From assembly GCA_030490835.1 (NCBI GenBank), contig CM059973.1, positions 47,372,008 through 47,436,007 of the forward strand: DNA of 64,000 bases, read 5' to 3'. Source of the DNA: Annona cherimola (lineage: Eukaryota > Streptophyta > Magnoliopsida > Magnoliales > Annonaceae). How positions within the stretch are numbered: the stretch's first letter is position 1; every line of letters begins with the position of its first letter. Below are positions 47,471 through 59,915 of this stretch, one piece after another. The notes below the pieces were generated by a model. It was not told the DNA's origin. It ran no database searches and worked only from the letters and a program-made list of their open reading frames with translations. Made by a program: the position numbers and the translations under genes.

Positions 47471-50400
47471 TGTGAAACCCCGATTTTAGGAATGTGTATG
47501 AAACCCTAGAGTTATAAACCCTAGGTAATGTAATGATATTTATATGAAATATATATTAATGATATTTTGCAATATATGGCATGGGAGGATTAAATAGCTA
47601 ATTATGGAATGTTAATTCGGATGAATAGTAAACGTGAATAGTGAAATGTGAATAGTAAATGTGGGATTAAGTAATATGTTAAGTTAATCACTTTGGATTA
47701 ACTTAATCATAAAAGACAAAAAATGAATCTTCCTACTAAAGGACAAAAGTGCTTTTTGGATTAAAATATTCATTTTTGAATTTTTATGGATTTTTGTATA
47801 GAAAACATAGAAAAATTCATATTTTGCAATTCGGACATTGGATCAAGGTAAAATGTTTTATAGATGGCCAAAGTATTATGATGAACATGATGAGTGGTCC
47901 AAGATTTATCAAAAATCATAACTCAAGGGTCAAGATTAAACGTCATTTGAAGATAAAAAAGTAGCTTTACTTTATCATTAAATTAGGATTGACTTTTGAT
48001 TAATTTTAATTAATTAAAATCAGCATAAGGCTCAAGGAGGGCAGGGGCATGGGATTTGGAGCCAAAATCAATGGCCCAAAATCATCCTTATCAAGTGATC
48101 AAGGGTTGAGATGAGACTAGCTTAAAAAAATCATTTTAAATAAATCAAAATCATTAAATAAATAGGCAGCTAAGGTGGAGACATGAACAGTAGCTAGGGA
48201 GGCTGCACTTGGCTCAAGAAAATTGCATGGATTTTGGAAATAAATAATTGGAATTTAGCCCATGGAGCAAGAGAGGGTAAAATGCAAATAGATGAAAAAT
48301 GGAATGCTATAAATAGGGGGCATGGGGGGACATCCAAGTCACTCCAATCCCAGATCAAAGTGAGCAAAATTCAGGCATTCCTAAACCCCCACACGTTCAA
48401 GCCAAGAAGGAGAAGGAGGAGAGAAGGAAAGAGAGAGACAGTGAGAAGGAGAGGAGTTCTTCACTTGAGGTAAGTGAACTCTTCTCAATTTCTTTTGGAT
48501 GTTAAGTAGGGAAAATCATGCTTAGATAATGCCTAAGCATGAGAAAATAAGTATAGTTATAATGCCCAAATGGAATTATGCCTAAACATCGAAAATTTCG
48601 AGTGAAGATAGCATTCGGGAAAATCATGTATAAAATGTGCAAATAATGCTCCAATATTGCTAAATGATGATTTGGGATGAATATTTATGATAATTATGAT
48701 GTTGAAATAATGATATATTAATTTCATAATTTTTGGATTTATGGATTATGCTAAAGTGAAATTATGTTGATTTTTAGTATATGGAGAAAATGATTTATTT
48801 AGCCAAGCTAATGATGATGAATTCAAAATTCATAAATTTTTCCATGATATATTTACTAAGATCTATGTCATGGTATTTTTTATTATTGGAAAAATGTCAA
48901 TTTTTGGAACTCATGAACAGTAACCCGGATGAACATACCATGAACAGTAAACAGTGTAAATTAAGATTGATATTTATAAGGAATGACATTAGTTCTATAA
49001 AGCATTAGGGTAAAAAAACCCATAGGGAGTAGAACCTAATAACTTTTAGGTTTAACCTCTATAGGAAGTATGGAAGGTCATAAATGATTATGACACATAT
49101 ATGATAAAGTGTAAAATATCCTTTTCATTTGTATAGGAAAAGGAAAAGAAAGGATAAATGAGTCAGATTGAAGCAAAGCAAAGGTAAGCAAGCAAACCTT
49201 TTTAAAATGTGATTTTATATGATGTTATGTTGCAACCTTGGAATATGTTGGAATTGCTTCATTGTAAGCAAATCCTTATAAAAGTATGGAGAAATATGGA
49301 AATGGTTGCATCATGATGGAGAAAAGAAAACTTTGATTTTTAAATAATATTTGATTTATCAAATGAATTTGAAATAAATCACTAAATATTTTGAAAGGAG
49401 CTTTTAAGAAAGGACAACTGATAACCGATTGTAGAAAACGATTTGAGTAACGGTAACGATCAAAGGATGATGTAAGCTTATCTTTATAGAAATAAACAAT
49501 GTGTCATGTGGACAATATATATGATACTAGATGGGAAAATGATGTTTATATATCCTTTGTTCATTAAAACTCAGAAATGGGAAGAAAAATATTTTCAAGA
49601 AGCCTTTTGTTTTCAAAATATTAAAATGTTTTCAAAATTATTTTATCGTTTAAAAATTATTTACAACCATCTTAGCAATGTTTTGAAAATATTATTGCTT
49701 AAATGCTATCTTCAAATATGTCAAATGATTTATAAAAATGTTGTATAAATGTTTCCAAATTTATTTTAAGGTTAGCCATTCTTACAAAATATTTGTAAGT
49801 ATAGAACTTGTTAACTTGGGTTGTGCCCAGTTTTCAAGTTAGAAAGGGATATAGACTAAGGTTTGTATTAGTTTTATGAAAACACGCTAGCATCAAGTTT
49901 TCAAAAAAGGACACAAACTGTAGTCTGTGGCGTTTTATAAAATCATGCTAGCATATGAATGTGGATGAGAAGTGTGCACATGGATTATGTACTAGGTCTA
50001 CTATAGAGGATATGCAGACTGGACCCGGTTGCAAAGTGGGCCCCCTCTACATAGGCCAAGTCGCTTAAAAAAGGCGAAATGCCAGCGGCACCCTCCTTGA
50101 AATGGGAGAAGGAACGGATAGCCGCCTAGCTAGCAGGCTATCTAATGAAAGAGTTTCTCTCCTAAGGAGGAAAGGGTGATTACTTGGTAAGTGTCACCTA
50201 CCAGACGGACAGAAACGTAATGCATGATGCATATGCTTATTTTGAAAAGGTTTTATGGAAAATGTTTTAAGGACATGAGAATGTCCTTGGAGAAAGGAAG
50301 TTTTATGAAAAATATTTTTATGTCCATGAAAAAGAGGTTTACATGTTAAGTTTGCAAGCATATATTTTATGAAAGGTTTTATGAATAGGTTTCCTCTGAA

Positions 50401-50865
50401 TGATAGTGATCACTTGTTAAGTGTCTGCTATCGAACGAGAGAAATGCATTTAAAATAACAAAATGCTTGCTTATTGAGTTTCGACTCACGTTTTGCTTTC
50501 CAAACAATAGATAAGTACAGGACATGACATGATGGAAAAGGAAAGGATGATATGAAAAAAGAGTGATGACATGTTGGTTTGTATGATATTAGAAAAAATT
50601 TCAGAAGTCGTATGTATGAAATGATCAGAAACCTGCATTGTAGAAAAACAAGTTAGAATGTTATAAATCATATTTGCAAAAAAATTATGCCAAGAATATG
50701 TTTATATATGATGATATGATGTTATGTGATGAAAGAAAAGAAATTTTTTTATGAGATCCAATTAAAAATCCCACCGTGTTATCAGGGCAACAATTCTGAG
50801 TCACGTTTACCAATCAATAAGATCCCGGAGTAAGGCTTCTAGGCACCCCGGTTCGGGGCGCCACA
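47471..50865 (+). mobile_element. Family G solo LTR S10 (3395 bp) nested in S9
   Basis: Begins TGTGAAACCCC and ends GGGGCGCCACA, with AAAAG on both sides (47466-47470, 50866-50870). It landed in the purine-rich leader of S9. As a shorter subfamily it has TATAAATA (48308-48315), leader (48395-48465), donor GAG|GTAAGT (48470-48475), microexon-like segment (49137-49183), GC-rich stem (50081-50111), AAGGACAT-GAGA-ATGTCCTT (50269-50288), TGAGT-TTCG-ACTCA (50475-50488) and a U5 remnant (about 50777-50805). Open stretches of 60-80 aa inside show no domain. Confidence 0.92.
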
Positions 50866-53599
50866 AAAAGGGAAGGAAAAAAGGGAGGAAAGAAAGGGAT
50901 TCAAGCTAGGAAAGTTTGGATTCAAGTTTAATTCGATTCAAGTAAGTATACTTCATGATTTGGGTTCTTTAATCCTAAGTTTTTCACCTCAAGTTATGGG
51001 TCATGAATTTGATTCATAATGAATCCTTGAAGAAGGATTCATGATGCCTTTGATTTGGGTACTAAATGAGAATTGAAGGGAAAGAATGAAATCAAGGATT
51101 CAAGAGGGTGAAATTGAAGTCTAAGGTTGATTATGGGTGAAAAATCTATCTTGAATTTTCTTAAATTCATGAAATAAGTTTCTGTTTGGATTGAATATCA
51201 TGATTATACTATGATTCATGCTCTTATGAATTATACATGTTGATTTGGGCATAAGCTAAGGATTCTAGAAAGGATGGAACTTAGGGTTAAGGTTTTGACC
51301 CGATTTTCCACTTTATGTATTAAATATGATGCAAGGAGTAGCCTAAATGATTTATGGGTGAATTGTAGGATAAATTACCATAAATTAAGGACCCTTTGGA
51401 TGTCCTACATGGGCTGGAAAAGATAGCCCTAAATCTGATTTTTGGGGCATAGGCATGTGAACGTTCAAATGGGGCTAAAACGGGTACCCTACATATATGT
51501 TATGTTGATGTTTTGTAAATAAATGAATTATGGATGATTTAGCAGGTAAAATACCCTAGGATTAGGGTACTTTGGATGGCCAAAAGTGGTTTGGAATGCA
51601 TGCCCTAAATCTGATTTTTAAGGGTATGTAAAAAGGTGTCCAAAGAAGGGTGCAAAACGGTATCCAAAACATGTGTAGAAGTTGCTATTTTGGAAGCAAC
51701 TAATATGTGGATTTTAAATATGTAATAATACCCTAAATTTGGTTAAGAAAATCATGATTAGTTGGTGGAATTTATGGATTAAAATTTTGTTTTGATTTAA
51801 GTATAAAAAGAGGCGTTGAAAGGATGAAAAACGGGTCCTAACATTGCTGTTTTGGAACCCTATGATGAATGGATTATAATTCTGTAATTAAATCCTAAAT
51901 TATATGTTAATTAAGGAGTTTAATCATGCTGAATTAGGATGCAAGTTACTTTTTTGGAAAATTTTAAGAAACACATAAGTTATGTGTTATAAGATGAGTG
52001 TATATGAAAGGATATGTATGGATAAGTGATATATGAATTATGTGAATTTCTAAAATGAAAAAATGCATGAAATTATGATAAAAGGTATGTTTATGTTTCT
52101 GATTTGATGATTAAGGTTAATCTCAAATTTTAAGATTAATATATGAAGCCTAAGACATCAAATATGTTCATAGAATAAGCACCGACGTATGAGATGTGAA
52201 AAATAGATGAAAAATGATAAATGGGAGGTATGAACCCCCGTATGATGATAAATGAATATTTATTATGTATATGAATGAATACCCTATCTATGGGTTTAGG
52301 ACATGATGAGGAATAGATGGTATGATGCACAAGTATGTGCCATGTATGAATACCCGACTTGGAATTCAAGTGGGTCATGAATAATAATGAAGAATAGGTT
52401 GGAAAACTAAGTATATGCAAGCAAATGAAAATTTTATGAATGCAATGTCATTCTTATGTGTATATGCAAAGGCAAAGAAAAAGTAGATACGGAAAGCTAA
52501 GGCAAAGCAGGTAAACGAGCGACCTTCTAAATGATTTTTGCTTTATCAAAATATGATACAAGGATTGCTAATGATGTTCTAAATGTTTTAAATCATTTTA
52601 CAATTGATTGATGAAATTATTTCCAAGTTATTTAAGGATGGTCATTCCTTTAGTTCAATATGTGTTGAAATGCAATTTTCAATTATGATATATGTTTTAC
52701 GTTACGCTTTATCAAATGTTGATGAAAAATGATGCTTTAAGAGTTTACGAAAGAAAAATCATGCTAGTATGTCAAGGATCATGTTTATGAAAGGTTCATG
52801 TGCACAAGCATGAGGTCCACCTCAAAGATGTAAAGGGACCGGTAGTCCCCCTTTGGTGCGGCCAAGTTGCTAAGAGAGGCCTAGGGCCTGCGGCGTCTCC
52901 CTGGATTGGGAGAGACATTGGAGACGGATGGTTGCCTAGCTAACTTTCATCCTATGATTTCATGATGCATTGTATGTTTTTATGATATACCCATGACGGG
53001 TATAAGGAGTATGTTTTCATGATATACACTCCAAAGGGTATAATGTTGCTTTTCATGATGTTTTAAATGAAAAAGGTTGCCTTTAAAAATGAATTGCCTG
53101 AAAACCTATAGCTTGCTTATTGAGTTTCGACTCATGTTTTGTTTTCCAAACCCAAAGACAGGTGAAAGGAAGAAGGAGGCAAGGAGCATAGGCTGAACTT
53201 TGAAGATCGATGAATTTTTAAGAATGCCTGTATATGAATTGAGAAAGAATGATTGATGAATTTATATGATTATATTGATGTTTGTATGAAAAGTAGTTTA
53301 TGACATATGGTTATGGTCGGAGAAAAATTTCTATAAACAAATGTTAAGGTATGATTCAACATATAATAAATGAATATGAGATTATATGATATAACATGTG
53401 TATATCAAGGTTTAGTAATGGCCTAAATGGACACATGATGGAAATTGGATTATGATTAACTCTTAAGGAGCTAAGATTAAGTGGATAAATATCCAATAAA
53501 TCCCGCTATGTGACAGGGCAATAATCCTAATCATGTTTACCAATCAATAATGGTCTCGAAGTAAGGCTAATGTTGTGACGCTCGGGCTGGGGTGCCACA

Positions 53600-54237
53600 C
53601 CTTCTGTTGTTCACATTTAATATGCTGAAACAATGAAAATCGTAGCTGCATTTGAGACAATCTTGTTTGTATTCCAAGCAAACATATAATTAATTCTAAT
53701 TATCTCATTTCTCGAAGTAATTCTTCCTCCCTAGTGATCAGATGAGCTACACTAGCATTTCTACTTAAAGCATCTGCCACTATATTTGCTTTGCCTGAGT
53801 AATATAAAATGTTGGGATCATGGTCTTTAACTAATTCAAGACATCTCCTTTATCTCATGTTGATTTCTTTTTTGGTGAAAATGTCTTTAGACTTTTGTGA
53901 TCAGTATAGATTTCACACTTAGCAATTGTATAAATAATGTCTCCATATTTTCAATACAAATAGTACTGCCGCAAATTCCAAATTATGAGTGGGATTGTTT
54001 ACCTCGTTAGGTTTGAGTTGTCGAGATGCATAAGCTATAACTTTCCCTCTTTGCATAAGTATAAATTTCTATTCTTTCTTTGATACATCACTATATACTA
54101 CGAACCCTTCATTTCTCTCAGAGAGGGATAAAATAGGTGGTTCAACCAATTGTTGCTTCAACTTTTGAAAACTATTTTCATCATCTGACCAAATATATCA
54201 AACACCTTTTCATGTTAATCAAATAAGTGGTGCAGAT
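53600..54237 (-). pseudogene. pol: Chromovirus-type RNase H pseudogene
   Basis: Minus strand, continuing from the RT tail at 55892-56040 across the inserted solo LTR. Readable blocks: VVYSDVSKKE (start of RNase H, first catalytic Asp), then [35 protein letters not shown] (with the Glu), and KANIVADALSRNAS near 53770 (fourth acidic residue in ADALSR). Stops appear near 54190 and in the segment between IWRHYLY and INMR. Integrase follows beyond S9 at 46195-45844, so gene order RT, RNase H, integrase is kept. Confidence 0.82.
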
Positions 54238-54382
54238 TGTTGGAAACATGTAGAAAATGAGCCAAGTCTGTGTTTTAATGATTAAAAAATCAATTTGAGT
54301 AGGTTTTGGTTACTAACATATTTGTGAAAATGATTAAAGGATATACAAATGAAGAAAATGAAGCATGACAGGCTAAGTCGAT

Positions 54383-55170
54383 TTCCAAGTCGACTCAGGC
54401 ATCGACTTAGACCAAGTCGATCCCTAAGTCAACTCCAGCAGCGACTTCAAAACGTCATTTTCGTCCAGAGTTGAAATAGAGGAGCAAAGCTGCCGAAGTC
54501 GCAAACGAAGTCGACTCCGCATGCGACTTGGGTGAATTCACAAACCAAGTCGACTCCGGCATCGACTTCAAATTTATTTTTCTGTCCAGAGTTGAAATCG
54601 AGTACGAGAGCTGCCGAAGTCGCATCCCAAGTCGACTCCGCATGCAACTTGGGTAAAGTCTCGGACCAAAGTCGACTCCAGCTTCGACTTCAGTGCGGAA
54701 CTTGCAGATCAAGTCGGCTCAATGCTAGATTCAAGTGAAGATGAAGGCCAAGACGACTCAAACATTCAAATGAAGATCAAATGAGGATCAAAGCAAGTAG
54801 GGTTGTATGAATCCATCATGTTGGATTATGAACACACATTTGGACATCATTAGGCACTCTAAGATTCAAGTATTCAAGACTTCAAGATATAAAGCTTAAA
54901 GTTTTTCAAGCTAGGATGATTATACCAAGCTCCAAGAGTTATAAATGAATAGGAGAACAATCAATATGAAGAAAATCAAGTGATCAAAGTCATCTCTGAA
55001 GATTTCAAGTTCATCAAGCAAAGCTGTGGAAGTGAGGTCGCACCCGAAGTTGACTTCACCTGCGACTTGGGTCAAGTCGAGAACCAAGTCGACCCAGACT
55101 GGAACTTGAAGATGTTGCGGACAGCCGAAGTCGCACCCGAAGTCGACTCCACCTGCGACTTGGGTCGCAA
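54383..55170. repeat. GTCGAC-centred hairpin repeats in the solo LTR
   Basis: AAGTCGAC or close variants recur more than ten times. The basic unit is AAGTCGCA, a central AAGTCGACTC, then TGCGACTT, so the outer octamers pair; examples at about 54503-54537, 54617-54651, 55034-55070 and 55125-55162. A 121-bp tandem duplication is visible (GTCCAGAG at 54463 and 54584). Possible roles are bound-protein sites upstream of the TATA or simple expansion. Confidence 0.8.
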
Positions 55171-55245
55171 TGGTCAGAAATTTTCGAACGTTGGAGCATT
55201 AAATGTGCGCCACCTACTTCCAAATGTTCAGATTCCTTCAACATT

Positions 55246-55253
55246 TATAAAAG
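55246..55253 (+). promoter_or_regulatory. TATA box of the 1.65 kb solo LTR
   Basis: TATAAAAG, about 80 bp after the last hairpin unit, which would put the repeat array in U3. Confidence 0.6.
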
Positions 55254-55891
55254 GCATTCAATATGAACGAGAAGGGTAGATGAGAATTCATTGAATGAGC
55301 ATAACTCCCATCTCTAAGAGCATTAAGTGATCAAGCCAACATCTAGAAGAAGAACCTTGCTTTCAAACTGTCAAGAGCCGCTCGTTGAATCTTTCAGATT
55401 GCTTTACAAGTTCTTCTTTGCACCAAATCTGCCTCTACACACCAGTAACGTGTAGAAACTCTCTTTTGTCATTTGTTGTTGTATTAAACTTGATTTAGTT
55501 TGGGTAACTAAGGTCAAGTGTAAGCAAAGTAGTGTGTGATTGGAGTGGAACTCGTCACCTACTTGTGCTGTGAATTGTTGATGCCCTCTAGAGCTGGAAT
55601 CTAGAAGAGAGCAGTGGCTCTAGTTGTATTTGCGAAATACATAGTGGAACCCAAGTCACAAGGGGTGTGAGCTTGGAAGAATGGAGTAGGGAAGGTTGCC
55701 CGAACCACTATAAAATCTTGCTTGTTGATTCTTATTTCTGCTCTCTGCACTATATTGCTTTCCATTTGTTTCTTCATAAAGGGGACTAGATTAATCCAGG
55801 GTAAATTTTCTATTTAAGTTGGAAAATTTTAATTACCCAATTCACCCCTTCCCTCTTGGGTAATTGCCATTAACTCGGGACCAACACAGAT

Positions 55892-56040
55892 AACTGTAAA
55901 AATCCCTCTACAAATCTTCTATAATAACCAGCTAACCCTAAGAAACTTTCAATTTCAGTAATGCTTGTTGGTCTTAGCCATTTAAGTACTCCCTCAATTT
56001 TCTGAGGGTCAATCATTGTCCCACCAAGTCCTTATGATCC
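55892..56040 (-). pseudogene. pol: Chromovirus-type reverse transcriptase, C-terminal end
   Basis: One open minus-strand frame reads [18 protein letters not shown], then [15 protein letters not shown], the thumb/connection segment that follows the RT palm in Ty3-type pol. It continues into RNase H at 54237 once the solo LTR and one CAGAT are removed. The catalytic palm is missing upstream, where an unrelated 3' region begins. Confidence 0.8.
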
Positions 56041-56489
56041 TATGAATTTGTTGATTGAGTTGGTAGAGAAAATTTAGATGCAAGAATTTGATGAAATGTA
56101 TATGAGGGTAACTTGACTATATTTTCTGAATACCACCATTAATTGAACTATTGAATGTGTACATTGAACAATCAAATAAAAAGGAAGGATACTTGAGAAT
56201 TAGGAGTTTATTGCCAGAGTTTTTGAATTCTTAATGATTGTAAGCAAAATAGGTCATAGGGTGTATAGTATTAGTCAAATCAGAAGGGATTTTTGATTGA
56301 GAATTTCAATGAATGTCATATTTCAAAATTTTTAGTTTAATACTCTTACTGGATTTTTATGATTGGCTAAACTTTTATTTTCACTTTTTGTTCAATGTTT
56401 TTGAAAAACCAATTGGAAATTTTGTAATTGATTCTTGAATTCCTTTTTATTTTCTTGAGGACAAACAAAAGTTCAAGTGTGGGGGTATT
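56041..56489 (+). mobile_element. 3' untranslated end and polypurine tract of another gypsy element
   Basis: No protein frame. Ends with GAGGACAAACAAAAG, TTCAAGTGTGGGGGTATT (tract about 56472-56489), directly before LTR start TGATAATATG. This layout is typical of Athila/Tat-type 3' ends in plants. Its coding part is not in the window; the left border with the chromovirus remnant is approximate. Confidence 0.6.
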
Positions 56490-56610
56490 TGATAATATGT
56501 AAATAATAATATATTTTATGGGTATTTTTATACAAATTTGGTGGGCAAATATTGAGTTTAATGTGAAATTTGATTTAAAATGTGTATTTGAATTAATTGG
56601 GTATTAAATA
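56490..56610 (+). repeat. Start of a TGATAATATG-type LTR
   Basis: 121 bp after the polypurine tract, beginning with a palindrome-like AT-rich segment similar in design to the TR-GAG LTR start. Cut by S11 at 56611. Confidence 0.6.
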
Positions 56611-57755
56611 TATAATACCCAGACTCAAGTAGGACTCATATAAGTGAATTTAGGGTGTAATGATGATTTATGTATGAATTGATTGATTTTTGAATGCTTT
56701 TCATGAATTGATGAATTTTGCAATTAGGGTTTGCAATTAAGAATGGTGATTAAGATTAATTGCCAAAGCCCAATGTGAGTCAAGATGACTAAAGGGGCTT
56801 AATGAGGATTAGAATGTTCTAATGTGGCATGAATATTTATTTTATTTTTCATAATTTAATTAATGAAAATTAGAATAAAAATTATGGAATTATGTTGGAA
56901 ATTGTAGAAAATTCATAATTTGACGCTTATAAGGCGAAATGAGATGAAATTTGAAAGGTAAGCTCATGATTTTGGGCTAAACCTTATACGTGGATTGAAT
57001 TAAGGCAAATTTGATGGAATTAAGATGATAATTATTTATTTTCAATCACACACCCTAAGGTTATTTTCAAAGAATCATAACTTGACGTAGAAAAGTCGGT
57101 TTGAGATGAAATTTGAAACGATTGAAAAAAATTATGAAATATATGATCTGGAAGGATTGGATTAAGGTAATTATCATGAGAAATTGGTTACTCAGAAAAA
57201 GGTGCCTACCATTGACTTTGTGCACCCTAGACTACCATAGCCTTTAATAAAAAGCATTTGAGTTAAATGGCTTTGTTTAATGCTATGAGAGGTGTCAAAT
57301 GAAGGTGAATGGAGCTGAATTTTTTGGAATTATTTAAGGTTCAAATTCATTGAAAAGTAAGGGTTTAAATACATGGGTTCAAATGCCTAAGTTTAACTCA
57401 AATGGAGCATAGGCGTGGTGTCACACCAAGGGACATCCAAGGGGTGGATAAGGCCTGATATTTGGATTTTTAAAAATCCTAAAATGCATATCTAAGTAGC
57501 TAAGACATAGGGTAACTAATTAGACACTTAATTGTGTGAAAATTGAGGCATAAAAATGTCAAAAAGCATGCCTAATGGGGACGCCCCTAGTGGACAGCAA
57601 TGCATTCCACCAATGCATGAATTTTGATGATTTTTGATAAATGGAAAATGCATATTTTACTTGGATATAAAATTTCCATGTCATCAAGGGATAATTTAGA
57701 ATTAAATTACCTTCATGACATGTGGCAAAGTGGGTCCCATGGGCTGGTTAAAAAT

Positions 57756-57763
57756 TATAAAAG
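57756..57763 (+). promoter_or_regulatory. TATA box of S11
   Basis: TATAAAAG followed by G-run and, 25 bp on, GGACGTCC. About 210 bp upstream of the splice-donor consensus. Confidence 0.65.
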
Positions 57764-57964
57764 GGGGTCATATCCAAGGGGGGACGTCCATATGAGAAGG
57801 GGGAGAGAAACTCTGAAAATTTTCTAAGTTGTGAGAGCAGCCCTTTGCTTGTCCAAACCAGCAAGGAAGGAAAGAGAAAATAGGAGAAAAAGAGAAGGAA
57901 AAAAGGGAAGAAAGAGAGAAGGAACCAAGCTAAATAAGTTGGATTCAAGTTAGATTCAATTCAA

Positions 57965-57970
57965 GTAAGT
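57965..57970 (+). promoter_or_regulatory. Conserved 5' splice-site consensus in the family G leader
   Basis: TTCAA|GTAAGT after the purine-rich leader. Counterparts: S1 3769-3764(-), S2 13559-13554(-), S5 37471-37466(-), S9 50942(+), S10 48470(+). Usually followed by AT-rich sequence. Usage is inferred. Confidence 0.45.
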
Positions 57971-59475
57971 GAAATCTAAGTTTTGAATAATTTAAATCAA
58001 GTTTTCCTCTCTCAAATTATGAGTCATGAATATGATTCATAATGAACTCTTAAAGGATGAGTTATGAGGCCTTGATATGGGTATTGAATGATTTTTGAAA
58101 GGTATAAATGAAATCAAGAGCTCAAGAGAGTGAAAAGGGAAGTTAGGGTTGAATTTTGAGAAGAAATCTAACTTGGAAATTTTCAAAACCTTAAATTAAG
58201 TTTCTGTATGATTAAAGCATGATGATTAGGATTTAATTCATGTTCTTTTGGATTACATATGTTGATTTGGTCATTTGTTAATGATTTTAGCAAAAATGGA
58301 ACTTAGGGTTTCAAGTAATACCCAATTTTTCCATTTTTATGTTAAATATGATGCATGAAGGAGCTTAAATGGTTTATAGATGAATTATAGGGTAAATTAC
58401 CCTAAATTAAGGACCCTTTGGATTTCCTAAGTGGGTTGGATGAGTTTTCCCTAAATCTGATTTTTTAGGGTATATGTATGGAATGTCCAAATGGGGGCCA
58501 AAAATGGGTACCTTACATATGAATTTTGTTGCTATTTGTAAACAAATTATTTACAGATTCTATAAAGGGTAAATTACCCTAGGATTAGGGTACTTTGAAT
58601 ATCCAAAAGGGCTTGGAAAGATTTTCCCTAAACCTGATTTTAAGGACATGTGTATGGACACGTCAAAACGGGTCAAAATACCTACATGCTTAAGATGTTG
58701 CTGTTTTGGAAGCAACTAAATTATGAATTTTAAATATGTGATAATACCCTAAATTTGGGTTAAGAAAAACATGTTTAGTTTCTGAAAATTATGGCTTGCG
58801 AATTTTTTAAGATTTAAGTCTTGAAAGAGGCGTTGAAAGGATGAAAAATTTGTCCTAACATAGATATTTTGGAACCCAATGATAAATGGATTAAAATACC
58901 CAAATTAGACCCTAAATTATATGATAATTAAAGGTTTTAATGATGATAAAATTGTATGTAAGTTTCTGTGTTAAGAAATTTTAAGAAACACATAATCTAT
59001 ATGTTGCAAGTTGAATGTATGTAGCGCATATATATATGAATGAATGATATATGACTTATGTGGAATTACTAAAATGAAAAATATGCATGCATATGTGATG
59101 AAATTCATAAAGATTTTGTTGTATGAATGGTGTTTTATTATCTCAAATTTCGAGATTTATTTATGAAACTTAAACGTCACTTATATGCTTAAAATGAGCA
59201 TTGACGTAGGAAAAATGGAAAATGAATGAAAAATGAAAAATGAGATATATAAATCCTCATATGTTGAATTTTGAATGATTATTATGTGTTTAACCTAAAT
59301 ATGGGTTTAAAATGAAATATGGAATGAAAGATATGATGCACAAGTGAATGTTGGGTAAGTATGTCCGACTTGAAATTCAAGTTGGTTATGTGTGAAATGG
59401 ATTATGGGATTGGAAAACTAAGTAAATGCAAGAAAATGGATTGTTATGAATGAAATGCTATATTTTTATGTATAG

Positions 59476-59519
59476 GCAAAGGAAAGAAAAAGGTTGATAC
59501 GGAAAGCTAAGCGAACAAG
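59476..59519 (+). other. Conserved candidate leader microexon in S11
   Basis: 44 nt between TATAG and GTAAGCAAGC, containing GCAAAGGAAAGAAAAAGG and ATACGGAAAGCTAAGCG. It is the best-preserved plus-strand example; compare 39932-39976 and 49137-49183. Confidence 0.4.
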
Positions 59520-59889
59520 GTAAGCAAGCAATTTTCCCAATGCTTTTGTTTTATCAAAGATGATTAAATGCTTATAAATGATGTTCTAAATGTTTGAATG
59601 ATTTAGCAAATGAATGTTTTAAAGTTGTTATAAGTTGTTTAAGGATGGTCATTCCTTTATATAAATGTGTATTGAAAGGATATTCCAATATGACAAATGA
59701 ATTACTTACTATTTTGCAATTATTATGACAAATGATGAATTCATGGCTTTATGAATGGAAAATCATGCTAGCATGTCAAGGAATGTTTATGAAAGATGCA
59801 TTTGCACAAAGCATGAGGTCCTCCTCGAAGGTGTAAGTGGACCGAATGTCCCCCTTTGGTGTGGCCAAGTCGCTAAGATAGGCCTTAGG

Positions 59890-59915
59890 CCGGCGGCGCC
59901 TCCCTGGAATGGGAG
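59890..59915 (+). promoter_or_regulatory. Conserved GC-rich stem in family G LTR
   Basis: GCCGGCGGCGCC followed by CTCCC-TGGAAT-GGGAG, an island of GC in an AT-rich LTR. Counterparts: 7199-7230(-), 11728-11758(-), 50081-50111(+), 52881-52913(+), 61600-61631(-), worn at 43905-43937(-). The CTCCC/GGGAG pairing is kept in most. Confidence 0.5.

Larger units (their letters stand above)
46196..53599 (+). mobile_element. Family G solo LTR S9 (about 4.0 kb), split by solo LTR S10
   Basis: Begins TGTGATACCC and ends GGGGTGCCACA, with target duplication CCTTC at 46191-46195 and 53600-53604. Removing the nested S10 (and one AAAAG) leaves about 4004 bp, close to S1 (3998). Signals: TATA (47326-47335), purine-rich leader split by S10, donor GTAAGT (50942-50947), microexon-like segment (about 52466-52510; its acceptor is now ATG), GC-rich stem (52881-52913), TGAGT-TTCG-ACTCA (53121-53134), acceptor-like ACAG (ends 53161) and U5. 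The 94-aa open stretch at 52420-52136 is antisense and not protein-like. Confidence 0.92.
54238..55886 (+). mobile_element. Solo LTR (1649 bp) with target duplication CAGAT
   Basis: Starts TGTTGGAAAC and ends GGGACCAACA: short inverted ends TGTTGG/CCAACA and perfect 5-bp duplication CAGAT (54233-54237, 55887-55891). No internal region. Unlike the surroundings it is moderately GC-rich in its first half. A TATA box TATAAAAG (55246-55253) fixes plus orientation, with about 630 bp downstream. The lineage is not certain; the TGTTGG ends and 5-bp duplication fit Ty1/copia. Its clean ends and perfect duplication suggest it is one of the youngest insertions here. Overlapping open stretches of 60-99 aa on both strands are by-products of the repeat array. 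Confidence 0.9.

Noticed and set aside
47264..48473. Arg/Lys-rich open frames (79-81 aa) near TATA boxes of S9 and S10
   Set aside because: They coincide with the purine-rich leader, which gives Arg/Glu/Lys codons in any frame, and are not kept in other copies.
54447..55279. Overlapping open frames of 60-99 aa with repeats such as EVDSTCDLG
   Set aside because: Created by the GTCGAC repeat array, which is open on both strands; they lie in the LTR upstream of and around its TATA box.
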